Assembly: GCF_002865645.1 (NCBI RefSeq)
Contig: NW_020194589.1
Coordinates: 1,410,812 to 1,474,811, forward strand
Direction of reading: 5' to 3'
DNA length: 64,000 nt
From: Hyaloscypha bicolor E
Lineage: Eukaryota; Ascomycota; Leotiomycetes; Helotiales; Hyaloscyphaceae
The translations under genes were made by a program, and so were the position numbers. The number at the start of each line of letters is the position of its first letter. Position 1 is the stretch's first letter. Positions 1 through 12,316 of this stretch are shown one piece after another. The notes below the pieces were generated by a model, which was not told the origin of the DNA, did not search any database, and worked only from the letters and a program-made list of their open reading frames with translations.

Positions 1-396
1 ACAGCCACAGAGTCTCATTACACATTGACAAATCGCAAGAACAAAGGTAATATTATATTTTACTTTGCAGTCCCTAATCTAACAAGTTTCGCAGATGCTC
101 AAGGTGCCGGTAGAATCGTTACAGATGTCACAGTCCTCCGCGACAAAGGTCACCTCGAAATCATCTATCCCAAAGCCGGTCGTGATGGGGTAGTACACAC
201 GAAACCTCACTACAGAGTTGTATACGACCTTGTGGTTATTGTCGAGGGCCGAAATCTGAGATACGAAGCACGATGGCCTGCTCTCGATGATGATGCAGCG
301 ATAAAGAAGAGGAAAAGGGCTGGCAAGCCAAAGTATCTGGTCTTGGAAACCGCACAAGTCAGCATAGCATCTGCCTTTCTGCCAGGCACAGGATAG
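1..396 (+). CDS. C-terminal end of an Hsp70-like (HSPA12-type) protein, 5' part outside window
   Basis: The reading frame is open to the left edge, so only the 3' end of the gene is present. A good 48-nt intron at 47-94 (GTAATA donor, CTAAC branch site, TTCGCAG acceptor) keeps the frame, giving exons 1-46 and 95-396 with a TAG stop. The encoded tail contains the stretch VIVEGRNLRYEARWP and ends in a short SIASAFLPGTG-like segment. From memory this resembles the carboxyl end of fungal HSPA12-like Hsp70 proteins, which are cytosolic ATP-dependent chaperone relatives often found in accessory regions. No nucleotide-binding motif lies inside the window, so the family call is tentative. The true start and the ATPase domain should lie upstream. 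Confidence 0.4.
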   Translation, partial: TATESHYTLTNRKNKGNIIFYFAVPNLTSFADAQGAGRIVTDVTVLRDKGHLEIIYPKAGRDGVVHTKPHYRVVYDLVVIVEGRNLRYEARWPALDDDAAIKKRKRAGKPKYLVLETAQVSIASAFLPGTG

Positions 397-849
397 CGGA
401 AGGAATTTTATTGTGATTGTCATTATGCAAAAGAAATTCAATGAAGTTAGTGTTGCAAGGCACGCGACAACGATCTCCATAGTGTGGACACTGTAGATCG
501 TGGTTGAACTGCAATGCCCATACCGTCACGAATCTTCTCACTTGCGAAAGTCCGAGGCATCAAATTTCTACTATATTTAATTCAAAATTGCGTTGAAACA
601 GTGAGCAATTACACAACTCGGGTCCGTTACCCTGACATAACTAATACCCCGCACCAAAACACGTCCCGCATCAAAAACACGCGAATTTGCATTTTGCCCG
701 GAGCTTTCATAATTAATTACTTTATAATCACTTATTCAAACAAAATAACATAAAATTACAGGGTAAAGTCAATTAAGGTCTTGAACTTATGTGATTTAGT
801 TTTTTTATCTAAAGTATTATAATAATATAATTAGATATATACTCATTTT
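397..849. other. Intergenic, increasingly AT-rich
   Basis: No convincing gene is visible. A 79-codon ATG frame at 514-753 has low-complexity AT-rich composition and no recognisable motif. The last 100 bases lead into the LTR element and end with ATTTT (845-849), the left copy of its target duplication. Confidence 0.5.
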
Positions 850-1063
850 TGTGATGGCGGGATCGAGGCAATAATACAAAGGCTCAAAGATCCAGGAAAA
901 TCCCATATATTGAGAATACTAAGCTAAGGAGAAGAAGGAGAGAGAGAAGGAAAGGGGATAAAAGGAGGGAAATACTAGCTAAAACCACTGAAACGCCGGC
1001 TAGCTAGGTGAAACCAGTCATGTGATAGCCGCCCCCCTTTGGCCCCTAGCCAGTGCCGTTACA
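850..1063 (-). repeat. LTR (3' LTR of the 1.6-kb element), well preserved
   Basis: It starts TGTGATGGCGG and ends CGCCGTTACA-like on the plus strand, giving imperfect inverted ends. It is the GC-richer copy and matches the solo LTR at 26631 closely over its full length. Confidence 0.85.
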
Positions 1064-1584
1064 TTACCCCCCCGGAAACCAAATCTGAATGCCCTCATTC
1101 AGGTATATAAAGGAAATAGGGTTTGACGAAATCCCCAAAACGGCCAGCTTTTAATAGTTACTGTCTGACTAATAGCTACCTCTACCTTTACCTGAGGCTC
1201 CAGAACTAGCCTCAGACCCAAAATCGTCTATAGAACCTAAATTATCCCCAGAATCGTCCGCAAAACTATTTACAGAACCGTCCAAAGAACCAAGCTCGTC
1301 CAGGGAACTATCTATAGAATCGTCCGTAGAGCCCGAATTATCTGCAGAGTCCAAATCGTCCCCAGAACTATCCGCAGAACCGTCTAAATCGTCTGCAGAA
1401 CCGGAACTAGCCTCCGTATCCGATTCAAACTCGGCTCTAGAGCTAGCTTCGCCAGGATCTTGTCGGCTCTCGGTCTCCTCAGACGATAAATTATTGGCAG
1501 GAGAATATTATATATAAGCCTTTGGGGCAGAATCGTCCGAATCGTCCGAATCGGAGGAGTAGTATCGTATAAGGGGCGGCCGTA

Positions 1585-2100
1585 CGAGAGGCGAACGAGG
1601 GAGAGGCGAATGAGGAAGGGGCGAGCGAGGAAGGGGCGAACGAGGAAGGGGCGAACGTGAGATAGTTACTTCTATTTTAAATCGGCGAACTGGAACCGAT
1701 TACCGGGTTTCTTCCGTTTTAAGTCGGTAACCCGAAACCGACCATTATATCTCTTCCGTTTTAAGTCGGCGATCCGGAACCGACTATCGTATCTCTTGTT
1801 TTAAATCGGGAGACTGCTAATTCTTGGAGGGGGGTACCGGTTCTTTTACTCTCGTTAATATCGAGGAAGGTATGCCGTCTGCTCTAGTTAAGGGCCAGAC
1901 TCCGAGGTTAACTAGGTTATAAAGGGCAGGAGTCTTTCTTCTTTTAAGTTAGCAGAGAACTGACTATTAGGTTATTATCTACTCTAGTTAAGGGCCAAAC
2001 TCCGAGATTAACTAGGTTATAGAGAATAAGAAATATTATCTGCTCTAGTTAAGGGCCAGGCTCCGAGATTAACTAGGTCTTAAAGGACGTATCTTTCTTC
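1585..2100. repeat. Three tandem repeat families inside the LTR element
   Basis: The first family (about 1585-1656) is an 18-bp unit of the form GAGGAAGGGGCGAACGAG repeated about four times. The second (about 1667-1812) is a roughly 55-60-bp unit centred on TTTTAAGTCGG..CCGGAACCGA, repeated about four times. The third (about 1875-2085) repeats CTCTAGTTAAGGGCCAG..CCGAGATTAACTAGG three times. All lie between the LTRs, so they belong to the retroelement interior. Confidence 0.7.
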
Positions 2101-2232
2101 TTTAAGTTCGGGAAGATTACCTATTAAATATTAGGAGCAGAATTCTGTCCTTACTCCCTAAAGATAAATACGGGTTCTTTACTAGTAGTATTATATTGCC
2201 TCTATAGGCCAAGTCAAGTAAGCTTAGTATTA

Positions 2233-2446
2233 TATAATAGCAGGATTAAGGCAATAGTATAAAGGTTCAAAGATCCAGGAAAATCCTATATATTAAGAAT
2301 ACTAAGCTAAGAAAAAGAAAGAAAGAGAGAAGGAAAGGAAATAAAAGGAGGGAAATACTAGCTAAAATTACTAAAATACTAGCTAGCTAGGTAAAACCAG
2401 TTATATAATAGCCGCTTTTCTTTGGCCCCTAGCTAGTACTATTATA
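2233..2446 (-). repeat. LTR (5' LTR of the 1.6-kb element), RIP-degraded
   Basis: It aligns base for base with 850-1063 but most C and G positions are changed to T or A. For example, TGTGATGGCGGG has become TATAATAGCAGG. It is followed by ATTTT, the right target duplication. Confidence 0.85.
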
Positions 2447-2451
2447 ATTTT

Positions 2452-4654
<2,203 letters not shown>

Positions 4655-4730
4655 GTTATTATAGTTATTATAGCGGAATTAAGGCAATAATTAAGGCTCA
4701 AAGATCCGAGATTTCCATATATTTATTGAG

Positions 4731-4850
4731 AGGGTAATTTTGGGGTCCTGTAAAAGAGTATATATTTTATATAAAGGCTAAGGTTTACAAGTGCCCAAAA
4801 ATCAGAGTTTTACTCTTAGCGCCATCACGTGCAAAACAGCCCTTTTAACA
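4731..4850. mobile_element. Short 120-bp insertion inside an LTR, possible MITE
   Basis: Against the two other LTR copies this segment is extra; the ancestral ..CATATATTGAGAA.. sequence is split by it. It starts AGGGTAATTTTGGGG and ends ..GCAAAACAGCCCTTTTAACA, so AGGG..TTTTG and CAAAA..CCCT form weak inverted ends. TATTGAG occurs on both sides and may be a target duplication. The transposon family is not identifiable. Confidence 0.4.
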
Positions 4851-5195
4851 ATATTGAGAAGACTAAACTAAAGAGAAGAAGAGAGAGGGGGGGGGGAGAA
4901 AGGAGAAGAAGTACTAGCTAAAACGACTAAAATACTAGCCTAACCGGTGAAACCAGTCAGGTAATAGCTAACCCCACGTGACTCTAGCCAGCGCCGTCAT
5001 ATTACCCTCCCGGAAAACCAAATCTGAATGCCCTTATTCAGATATATAAAGGAAAATAGGGGTTTTGACGAAAACCTCCCAAAAATGGCCAGCTTTTTAA
5101 TAATTACTGTCCGGCCAATAGCCACCTTTGCCTGAGGCCTCAGAACTAGCCTTCAGAACCGAAACTGGCTACAGAATCGTCCGCAGAACCGTCTA

Positions 5196-5447
5196 TCCGT
5201 TATGCTGCGGCCAGCCTTGGGTTTTGCTTACAAATTTTCTCTCAACTTCAACTTCAAATACCTTTCCACAAACAAATAACGGGTATAAATGCTCTTATAT
5301 ACATTTAGAAACCTTTTAAAACTATATATAGAGCAAGCTTTGCTTAAATTTTATTAATATTCTAGAGATTAGAAAGAGTTGGAAAAGTAGGACTGTTGAT
5401 GTTCCTTTAATTTAAGCGAAATCCAAGGCTGGCCGCAGCGTAACGGA
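5196..5447. mobile_element. 252-bp MITE with 38-bp inverted ends and TA target site
   Basis: The left end TCCGTTATGCTGCGGCCAGC is the inverse of the right end ..GGCCGCAGCGTAACGGA. The match runs for about 38 bp with three transition differences. TA lies directly outside both ends (5194-5195 and 5448-5449), as expected for Tc1/mariner/pogo-type elements. The interior has no coding capacity. It sits inside the truncated LTR element. Confidence 0.85.
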
Positions 5448-5714
5448 TAGAGCCCAAATCGTCTACAGAACCGTCCACAGAACCAAGATCATCCGAAAAA
5501 CCGTCCGCAGAACTGTCTACAGAATCCAAATTATTCGCGAAGCCAGAATCGTCTGCAGAATCGTCTATAAAACCGTTTGCAGAGCCGGATTCGTCAGGGT
5601 CTTATCTGTTCTCCGTCTCCTCAGAGGACAAATCATTGGCAGAAGGACATTGTATATAAGCTTCTGGGATATAATTGTCCGAATCAGACGAATTAGCGTA
5701 AGGGTATTATATAA

Positions 5715-6325
5715 GGTCCCGTTTCGTAAACTTCAAATACCAGCATTTGTTAGTAATTAAATACTAGCTTTTAGTTATTACAAAAATAAGTGTTTTGCAT
5801 TTTTTATATACTAGTATATAATTACTAGTATTTGCTCCCAAACAAATCGCAGTTTTTTCAGAACTACCCATAATATATAGTTCTGAAAAAAACTGAATAT
5901 TTAAATACTAGCTTTTGCCCTTTCTAATTACCTTTATAATACTTCTTAAGATATAATATTTTAATTATTATATAAATATCGCGCTTTTTATATAATTTTT
6001 ACTATGAATTCTTTTTTAATAGAAAAGCTATAATAAAGTAATTAATTAATTAATTACTTTTACTTTAGAAGAGAAATAATTATTAGGCTATAATATCCTA
6101 TAATTATAAGAAGTAATTACTAAAGAAAAGTAAACCTTGAGATTTAAGATTACTAGAAATTACTTTAAAACTTCTATAATTGCAATAATTATTAAGTATT
6201 TGCATTTTGCGAAATACTTCTAAATCATATAAATACTAGCTTTAAATACTAAGTATTAAATACTAGTATTTAATTATTAGCGAATGCTAGTAATTAAAAG
6301 ACATGTATTTATACAAAACAGGGCC
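5715..6325. mobile_element. AT-rich non-autonomous DNA element, copy 1
   Basis: The ends are inverted: GGTCCCGTTTCGTAAA at the left and ..TATACAAAACAGGGCC at the right. TAA precedes the element and follows it, which could be a 3-bp TWA target duplication as in PIF/Harbinger, but this is weak. The body is AT-rich with many AATACTAG motifs and no open frame. It is related to 8451-9152. Confidence 0.65.
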
Positions 6326-6534
6326 TAAGCTAATTGTATCTATACGGTTATTGGGGTAATTTCTAAAATACTTATTCTAATATTTAGAACCCCTAATATT
6401 TGCCTGCTACTTTATCCCTCATTACGCATCAGGTGCGTCTCTCCTTCTCTAAAGCCTCTACTTATTCAAGCGCTACTAAGAATGCAACTACGCATACAAA
6501 ACTGCAACTAAAGGTAACGAATCATCTTTATGAT

Positions 6535-7715
6535 TTAATCACCTGCAAAATCATACCCATAACCAACTAAGATAGTCGAATTCTGAACCGTAAAATAACT
6601 CCCGCTGCCAACTGGATCCCAAAAGGCAACGCATTCCCAGACTGTTGTGGTATCCACATTCTGTACCAGGTGGAGGTCGATGGCCCAATATGCTTGATTG
6701 AAGCTGAATTGCATGCAATTTGTCAAGGCCGTGCAGGCATTTTGCGTTGAGGGAAACTGCTGGGTAATGGGTACAAGGAAATCATTGCCGGGATTGTTGT
6801 AGCTTTCGGTGTAGCCGCAACCGTAGTATATCTGATTATACGTGGCTTGTCCCGAGTTGAATGAGGTACCTGGGTTGCAAGCGTCTGTCTGTGGTATACA
6901 AGATGGGCTGGCACCAGAGGTAGAGGTAGAAGGTAAGTCGCTTATAGATGAGAAAGTTGTAGTTGATAAGACTGTACTGGAGCCAGGACTCGAAGAACTG
7001 GTGGAACTTGAGGATAATGCTGCCGGTTTTGTAGAAGATTGAATAGATATTGCTAATGTAGAAGAAATCAACTGGCTTGTAAATGGCGGGGCGGTTTTCA
7101 GCTCAGAAGAGAGGGAAAGGGTTATAGATGACGGGAACTGCGTAGAGAGCTGATCCGTTGTCGTAGCAAAAGGGGTATGGCCAGTAGGTGATGCTATCGT
7201 TGAACTAGATTTGATGATTGAACTCGAGGCAATGTTTGGGTCAGCTAAACTGAGTACAATATTCGAAGCTGACTCCGATTGTTCTTCGTTTGAAGATGAA
7301 TGAATAGTAGTTTGAGTCAATATCGTTGTTGCATGTACAGAAGTATATGTGTTGGCGACTTGATAGGTTGTACTTGATTTCGGTACTATAAGGGAAGATG
7401 TTGCGCCGTCCTCATTCGTGATAGAGGCAAGTGGTGACACAGATGTGAAGGTCAGGGTGTTCGAATCTGTCTTTGTCAATGCCACATCACTCGTAGCAGG
7501 CATCTCCATGGCCAAGGCATATGTTTCTCTATCGAAAATGTAAGCACTATAATAACATCTGGACAATTTATTTACGAGGAAAAGACGTAGGTCTGTGGGT
7601 ACGGCGGTTCAAGGTTGGATACCGTGAGAGAGAGGCAGATGCCAGCGTCAAGGATGGCAGCATCCGTTAATAATGCCAATCCCACAACCAGGATAAATAA
7701 ATGGAGGAAATACAT
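6535..7715 (-). CDS. Secreted Ser/Thr-rich protein with a cysteine-containing C-terminal domain
   Basis: Two exons are inferred: 7576-7715 and 6535-7528, with a 47-nt intron (GTAAAT..GATAG). The splice joins a typical signal peptide (MYFLHLFILVVGLALLTDA) to the long frame and gives 377 residues. A Met in the longer frame at 7566 lies inside the intron, so the upstream start is preferred. Residues about 60-235 are a Ser/Thr-rich stalk, probably O-glycosylated. The last ~120 residues contain six cysteines, including CIPQTDAC, YGCGY, NACTALTNC and WECVAFWDP. Their spacing recalls WSC/PAN-like extracellular domains, but I do not recognise the family. No GPI signal is evident. The gene sits between two copies of an AT-rich DNA element (5715-6325 and 8451-9152), an effector-like setting. 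Confidence 0.75.
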
Positions 7716-8450
7716 CCTGGCGGGTAGAAATAGTAGAGATTCTCGTTCTCGTTCTTTGGATCTGTAGCTTGTATTGCCGGACTGGAATGCCAGATTCGCG
7801 GAAGAAACTAGGATACTTTATATTTCAATCTAGCGCCCGTTCTTTAGAAACATAATCACGAATAACATAACTATACGCGATGTGAATAGCTAAAGCATGG
7901 TCTGGGCCTTGTATTCTATTAAGGTGGTCAAATAGTGGGCATATATCCTGCGGCGAGGCATGCATCTGCATGCCTTGAGTCAATGTCTTAAAAGTCCCTT
8001 ACCTAAAATAACTCATCTCTCCTGGGCTGCCCTCCAATGAAATAATAAACGAACTGCAACCCAAAACGCTTTATTTTATCTTTATAAAATGCTCGATATT
8101 GCATAAAGGTACAGAATAATTTATATAAAGACATGTATAACCAAGAGCCAATTTATCTCGAAGCCACTCGCGGCGGATATAGCAATACCTATTTCCCTTT
8201 AAAGGAAGACAATTCTCGCCTATATTAGAGGGAAGACACTAACGTATAGCCCCACTCCGGCGCCCTAGTGAGACTCATCCTGTGCTACTAACTAACCCAC
8301 TTACCCCAGCCCCAACTATTATAGCGGTCAAAGCTCAGGTTGAGAGCTTTATAGAAGCGTCTCATTACCCGAGGCTTAGATGAATGGTTACACAGCATTT
8401 ATAAGCAAATAAAAAGATAATCCCATAGACATTCGTACAAGGGCCCGTTT
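7716..8450. other. Intergenic, presumed promoter region of the secreted protein gene
   Basis: No open frame with recognisable content. The sequence has moderate GC and no detectable repeats other than the element beginning at 8451. Confidence 0.5.
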
Positions 8451-9152
8451 CGCAACCCTTGAATACTGGTATTTCTCAGTATTCGAATACTAGCTTTTGT
8501 TTATTATAAAAATAAGTGTTTCGCATATCTTTTATTCAGGGTCCATTTTGCAACCCTTGAATATTTGAATACTGCTCATATCATAATACTAGTATTTAGA
8601 TATTACAAAAAAATTATTTCGCTTTTTTTTAAAACTAGCATTAAATACTAATATTTAGATACTAGTATCTGCTCCTATACTAATCTCAGTTTTTTCAGAA
8701 TAACCTCAAAATATTAAGAGTTGAATACTTGACTTTTGCTATCTTTATAAGCCTCTCTAGAATATAAACTCTTTCTAAAGCTATATATTTTGCAATTCTC
8801 TAAAATATATATTATATTAATATTCTTAATAGCAAGTAAGATAAGGCGCAATTATTTCATTAATTACTTTTTTATTTAATAATAAAATAAATTCAGGTAT
8901 TAAGATATTATAATTATAAAAAGTAATTACTAATTATTAGAAAAGAAAAGGTAAGAGATTAGTAAAGCTAAAAACGCTAGCGGAAATGAAGCTAAACCCT
9001 CTATAATTATAATGATTAAGTATTTTTATCTGGAGAAACAAGTTTAAACTATACTAATACTAGCGTTTAATAATCGAGCATTAAATGCTGGAGTTTGATA
9101 TTGACAATATTCAGTATCTAGCTTATGTGAGTCGGTGCGAAAACGGGGCTCC
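8451..9152. mobile_element. AT-rich non-autonomous DNA element, copy 2, with a doubled left end
   Basis: The left end GGGCCCGTTTCGCAACCC matches the inverse of the right end TGCGAAAACGGGGCTCC. The interior resembles 5715-6325 (AATACTAG-rich, CAGTTTTTTCAGAA motif). The left end occurs twice, at 8451 and again at 8539 (GGGTCCATTTTGCAACCC). This implies a partial tandem duplication or nested insertion of the same family. No coding capacity. Confidence 0.65.
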
Positions 9153-10209
9153 ATTAGCCGTCCGCTCATCCTCTCCGGCCACACCTATAGTCTGGTTACA
9201 CGCATAGTTTGGCCACACCTCTCTTCTAACTGTTCCTGTTATCTAACCACTTTTGTTGCACAGTCACTCTCGTCGTCTGGTAACATACACGCAATAAGAT
9301 ATTTATAAGTGGCTCGTTATTCGAGAGTATAAAAGTTGGTCTGCGACGACTCAATACCTCCTCGTGGTATAGACTGGAAACCTATAGCTTTCTGAGGATA
9401 AGCTATAGGGCTAAGATTAAGTCAATTACTATTAATATACTGTGAAAGCGTCACTTCTTTCGAACGCTCGCATAGCATCACTCGAAGAGGCTTTCCCTTA
9501 TTAATAATCCTCTACAGCTACCCCTCCTCCTCCTTAACACGCGACAATACGTCCTCCTCAATTCGCGATAATACGACTCGTTCTATATATATTGTAGAGG
9601 GAAATTGGGGTGAGTACCGTGGCCTACTCGACTTGTCTACTCTCTTGAGAAGGCTATATGGTGGAGGAATCCTCTTGCAAAGGCAGGCCCGATAACGCAA
9701 CGTGGCGGATACGAGGGAGAGACCGTAAGAAGGGGTGGGGGAGGGAGGGGGAGGAGTAGAGGAAACTTGGTATTGTGCCTTCGTATATCGTCGATGCGCC
9801 TATCTAACCTGGTGGCCACCTCAACCAGCGAAAGAGGTTTACAGTTACAAGCCTTTGGCACGTTCGCTCATACTAGAAATGCTTTCTATAAGGTCTACTG
9901 GGGCACTGAAATACCGCGGGATTAGGGACCCGGGGCTGCTCGTAAGGGACGTCTTTTTACCCCTTGTGGTTTTTGGCTTCTTTTGCGAGCAGGACTCTGT
10001 ATATAAATATCCTATAAGCTTAGCACGTCCCCATACCCTTCGGGAGGTTTAGTGGCCAATCATAGCCCGGACGTAAATAACTATTAATTAATCAATCAAT
10101 TAATCAAGAGTATAAAAGTTAGACGGAACTTTAAAGCTTTGAACCACTAACGTAATTACATGTGAAGGAGTCCCACGATCTCGCTCCTCACTAAACGGAG
10201 GTACACGCA
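9153..10209. other. Intergenic, no supported gene
   Basis: Several ATG frames of 60-105 codons overlap on both strands here (for example 9735-10052). They have arginine/leucine-rich, low-information translations, no splice continuity and no motif. I treat them as chance frames. The segment is 3' of the tyrosinase gene. Confidence 0.5.
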
Positions 10210-11321
10210 TTAGTAGTCATACTCATAGCATAAGTATCCACCTTCCGCATCCATGACATCATAAATCGTAACGTTAGGAAGGACTCCCCAGCTCGACATG
10301 ACGTAGTCTAATGTGACTTCTTCATATCCACCTGAAGGTAGCGGCTTTTGTGTTGTGTATCCACTTATTTGGTACAAGTTGTTTGTGGGATCAATGTTTT
10401 GCCATGTCCACCAATTACGATCAATGAAGCCGTGGTGGAGGAAAAAGCTTGGGTCACCAACAGAGCTGTCCATATTGGACATAACGCCACCAACTCCTAA
10501 ATGGCCACCAGCATGGGGACTAAGAGAAGTATTAGTCTCTGTGATCATTTCATTGGGGATAGTAATCTTACCCCGCAACTACACATTCCCACATAGAAGT
10601 ATAGTTGGAATATGCGTTGCAGTTGTCAATATAGGTACTACTCGTTTTGGCACTCGCATTATCGTTAACATTGCGTGATAAGCAGTGGACTGTTTCTTGA
10701 GTACCGGGGCCAATATATAACGTAGTATTTGCAAAGTACTACAATTTTAATTTTGTATTAGTTATAATGGTCCTAACGTATAGAGCTCAAGGGGATCTTA
10801 CGCCACTGGTTACACAAGATGATGCTCCAAGAGAACCAAAGGTATCAGGAGAGAAAATGGTGGAGCTCTCAAAATCACCGGAATCAATACGCTCATCCCA
10901 CCAACTATACATGTCATTAGCACGTAGATATCATTGGAGACAGCATAACATCTTACGGAACAGGTCCACCATAGTTGCACTGGGTCTTGAGGATCTCGTG
11001 GTGGACATGGACGAAATAGCGGTGCCACGGAAGGAACTGGCCGACGTCGTGAATGATAGTAGTGAGGTTTTGGTGAAGGGCTTCCAAATCGCTATACCGA
11101 CTTGTTACTGCTGCAAGCCCAGTCTGAGCCGGTAGGTTCATGAGACAGATCTCGGCATCCAGGTAGGCAATTTGCTCAGTACTCGTGAGGTTTCGCCACT
11201 CTTTACGAACCTCCACAATGGTACAGTTGGATGAACGAGTGTTAAATTGTGGTGAAAATGCAGCTGCAGTCTTCACTATAGCGACGCCCATCAGTAGCGA
11301 CAGTACTGTTCTGGCGAACAT
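10210..11321 (-). CDS. Tyrosinase (type-3 copper polyphenol oxidase), secreted
   Basis: Four exons: 10957-11321, 10802-10904, 10572-10738 and 10210-10519. Introns are 52, 63 and 52 nt with GTAAGA donors and CTAAT-type branch sites; the spliced product is 314 residues. Tyrosinases oxidise monophenols and o-diphenols to quinones, for example in melanin formation. The N-terminus (MFARTVLSLLMGVAIVKTAAA) looks like a signal peptide. The CuA site is visible as LEALHQN, IIHD and FLPWHR; the CuB site as HAGGHLGVGG and DPSFFLHHGFIDRNWW. Between them lie PWWDERIDSG, IFSPDTFG, a CVTSG and GPGTQETVHC segment typical of fungal secreted tyrosinases. The Met at 11321 is chosen over one at 11372 because it starts the signal peptide. 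All metal ligands appear present, so it should be functional. Confidence 0.93.
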
Positions 11322-12316
11322 GTTGAACCAAGCAAACGGAACAACAGCTCGGTAGAGGAGCCTGTGTGGCAAAAAAATGCAAAAAACAAAAAAGGAAATC
11401 CTGGAAGACCTTTGAGAAAAGACGGGTTGTAGCGGTTGCGAAGAGTTGTTGATTAAGCTGGTTGAGCAAACACAAGTTTCTCAAGACGATGGCCTTATAT
11501 ACCTAATAATTTCAACTTTTCTCACTACCTTGTACGGACCTCAACTCAACAAAGTCAATTCATCGTTCTGGAAATGGTGAGCTGCCCTCATGGGATTCGT
11601 CATCCAAAGAATGCATGCATTCACATCCTTACAGAGGATCATTGTTAAGTGCTCACACCGAATTGGGCAATAGCAGAGACATAGAGATTGCTCAAAGGAG
11701 ATTTCAATTCCGGTCTATCAGGAGTTGCATCCGAAATTGCTGGCTACGATGGGTGGGGTCGGTTAGATTGAAATTCGTAATGTTACTTGAAGAGGGACGT
11801 ACGTCTTGTACCATTATACGAGGATCGCCTCAAAGAGTGTGTCCTTTAGGGGGAATGGAGCCCTGCAACTAAAATTGGCTCTCTTTATCGGTTCCCCCTC
11901 AACACGGATGTATATGAACCAATGAGATAACATCCTGGCTCAAATTCAATATTGGAGATACGACCTTTATTATCGTTGTGGAAAATGGAAGCTGCGCATC
12001 TAAATAGGATCCACTGAACTTAAGATCTTGTTCCAGTAAGCACCAAGATCAGAAGATCCGCTATCCTTGGCTGTTTTCCCAAAGCTGTTTTATTACAGTA
12101 GAATGATCTGTCTGCGGTCCCGGCGTCGCGAACCTAGCAAGGGGTACCGGGCCGTATTCGTGCCTGAATGCAGTGAGCAGGTCATTACGCGTACAAGAGG
12201 ATTCGAGGCCCGACCCAGGATACAGTGCGAGAATCAAGCCCACGCTTTTTAGCTTTTGGCACAGGGGATTGAGAGTTTAAACCAGGAAGGGGGACGTGCT
12301 CGAATGAAAGCTGATC
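11322..12316. other. Intergenic, upstream region of the tyrosinase gene
   Basis: It contains the presumed promoter of the tyrosinase gene. Chance frames (such as 11615-11872) have no recognisable motif. No repeat is seen until the inverted arm beginning near 12317. Confidence 0.5.

Larger units (their letters stand above)
850..2446 (-). mobile_element. Complete non-autonomous LTR retroelement, 1.6 kb, 5-bp target duplication
   Basis: Two 214-bp direct repeats (850-1063 and 2233-2446) bound the element. Both align end to end and show TG..CA-type termini (TGTGATGGCGG..CGCCGTTACA in the left copy). The 5 bases before it and after it are both ATTTT. On the minus strand a G-rich polypurine tract (1064-1077) directly precedes the left LTR, so the element is minus-oriented and the right LTR is its 5' LTR. 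The roughly 1.2 kb interior encodes no recognisable gag or pol. It has an acidic Asp/Ser/Gly-rich minus-strand frame (about 1169-1480) and several tandem repeat families (1585-2100). The right LTR is heavily C-to-T/G-to-A mutated and the left is not. It resembles a TRIM/LARD-type derivative. Related copies occur at 4666-5714 and 26631-26835. Confidence 0.85.
4666..5714 (-). mobile_element. Truncated second copy of the 1.6-kb LTR element, with insertions
   Basis: An LTR-like segment (4666-5001, lengthened by a 120-bp insertion at 4731-4850) is followed by the same polypurine tract (TTACCCTCCCGG on the plus strand). The interior then matches 1064-1580, including the AATCGTCCGCAGAACC-type degenerate repeats. 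The match stops at about 5714, where another repeat starts, so the second LTR is missing. The interior is interrupted by a 252-bp MITE at 5196-5447. Confidence 0.75.

Noticed and set aside
47..70. A 24-nt intron ending at TTTGCAG in the Hsp70-like fragment
   Set aside because: Too short for a fungal intron; the 48-nt version with a CTAAC branch site is better.
5128..5319. 63-codon frame
   Set aside because: It runs from LTR-element interior into a MITE, so it is not a conserved gene.
9735..10052. 105-codon plus-strand frame
   Set aside because: Low-information translation overlapping other frames, no motif, start or splice support.
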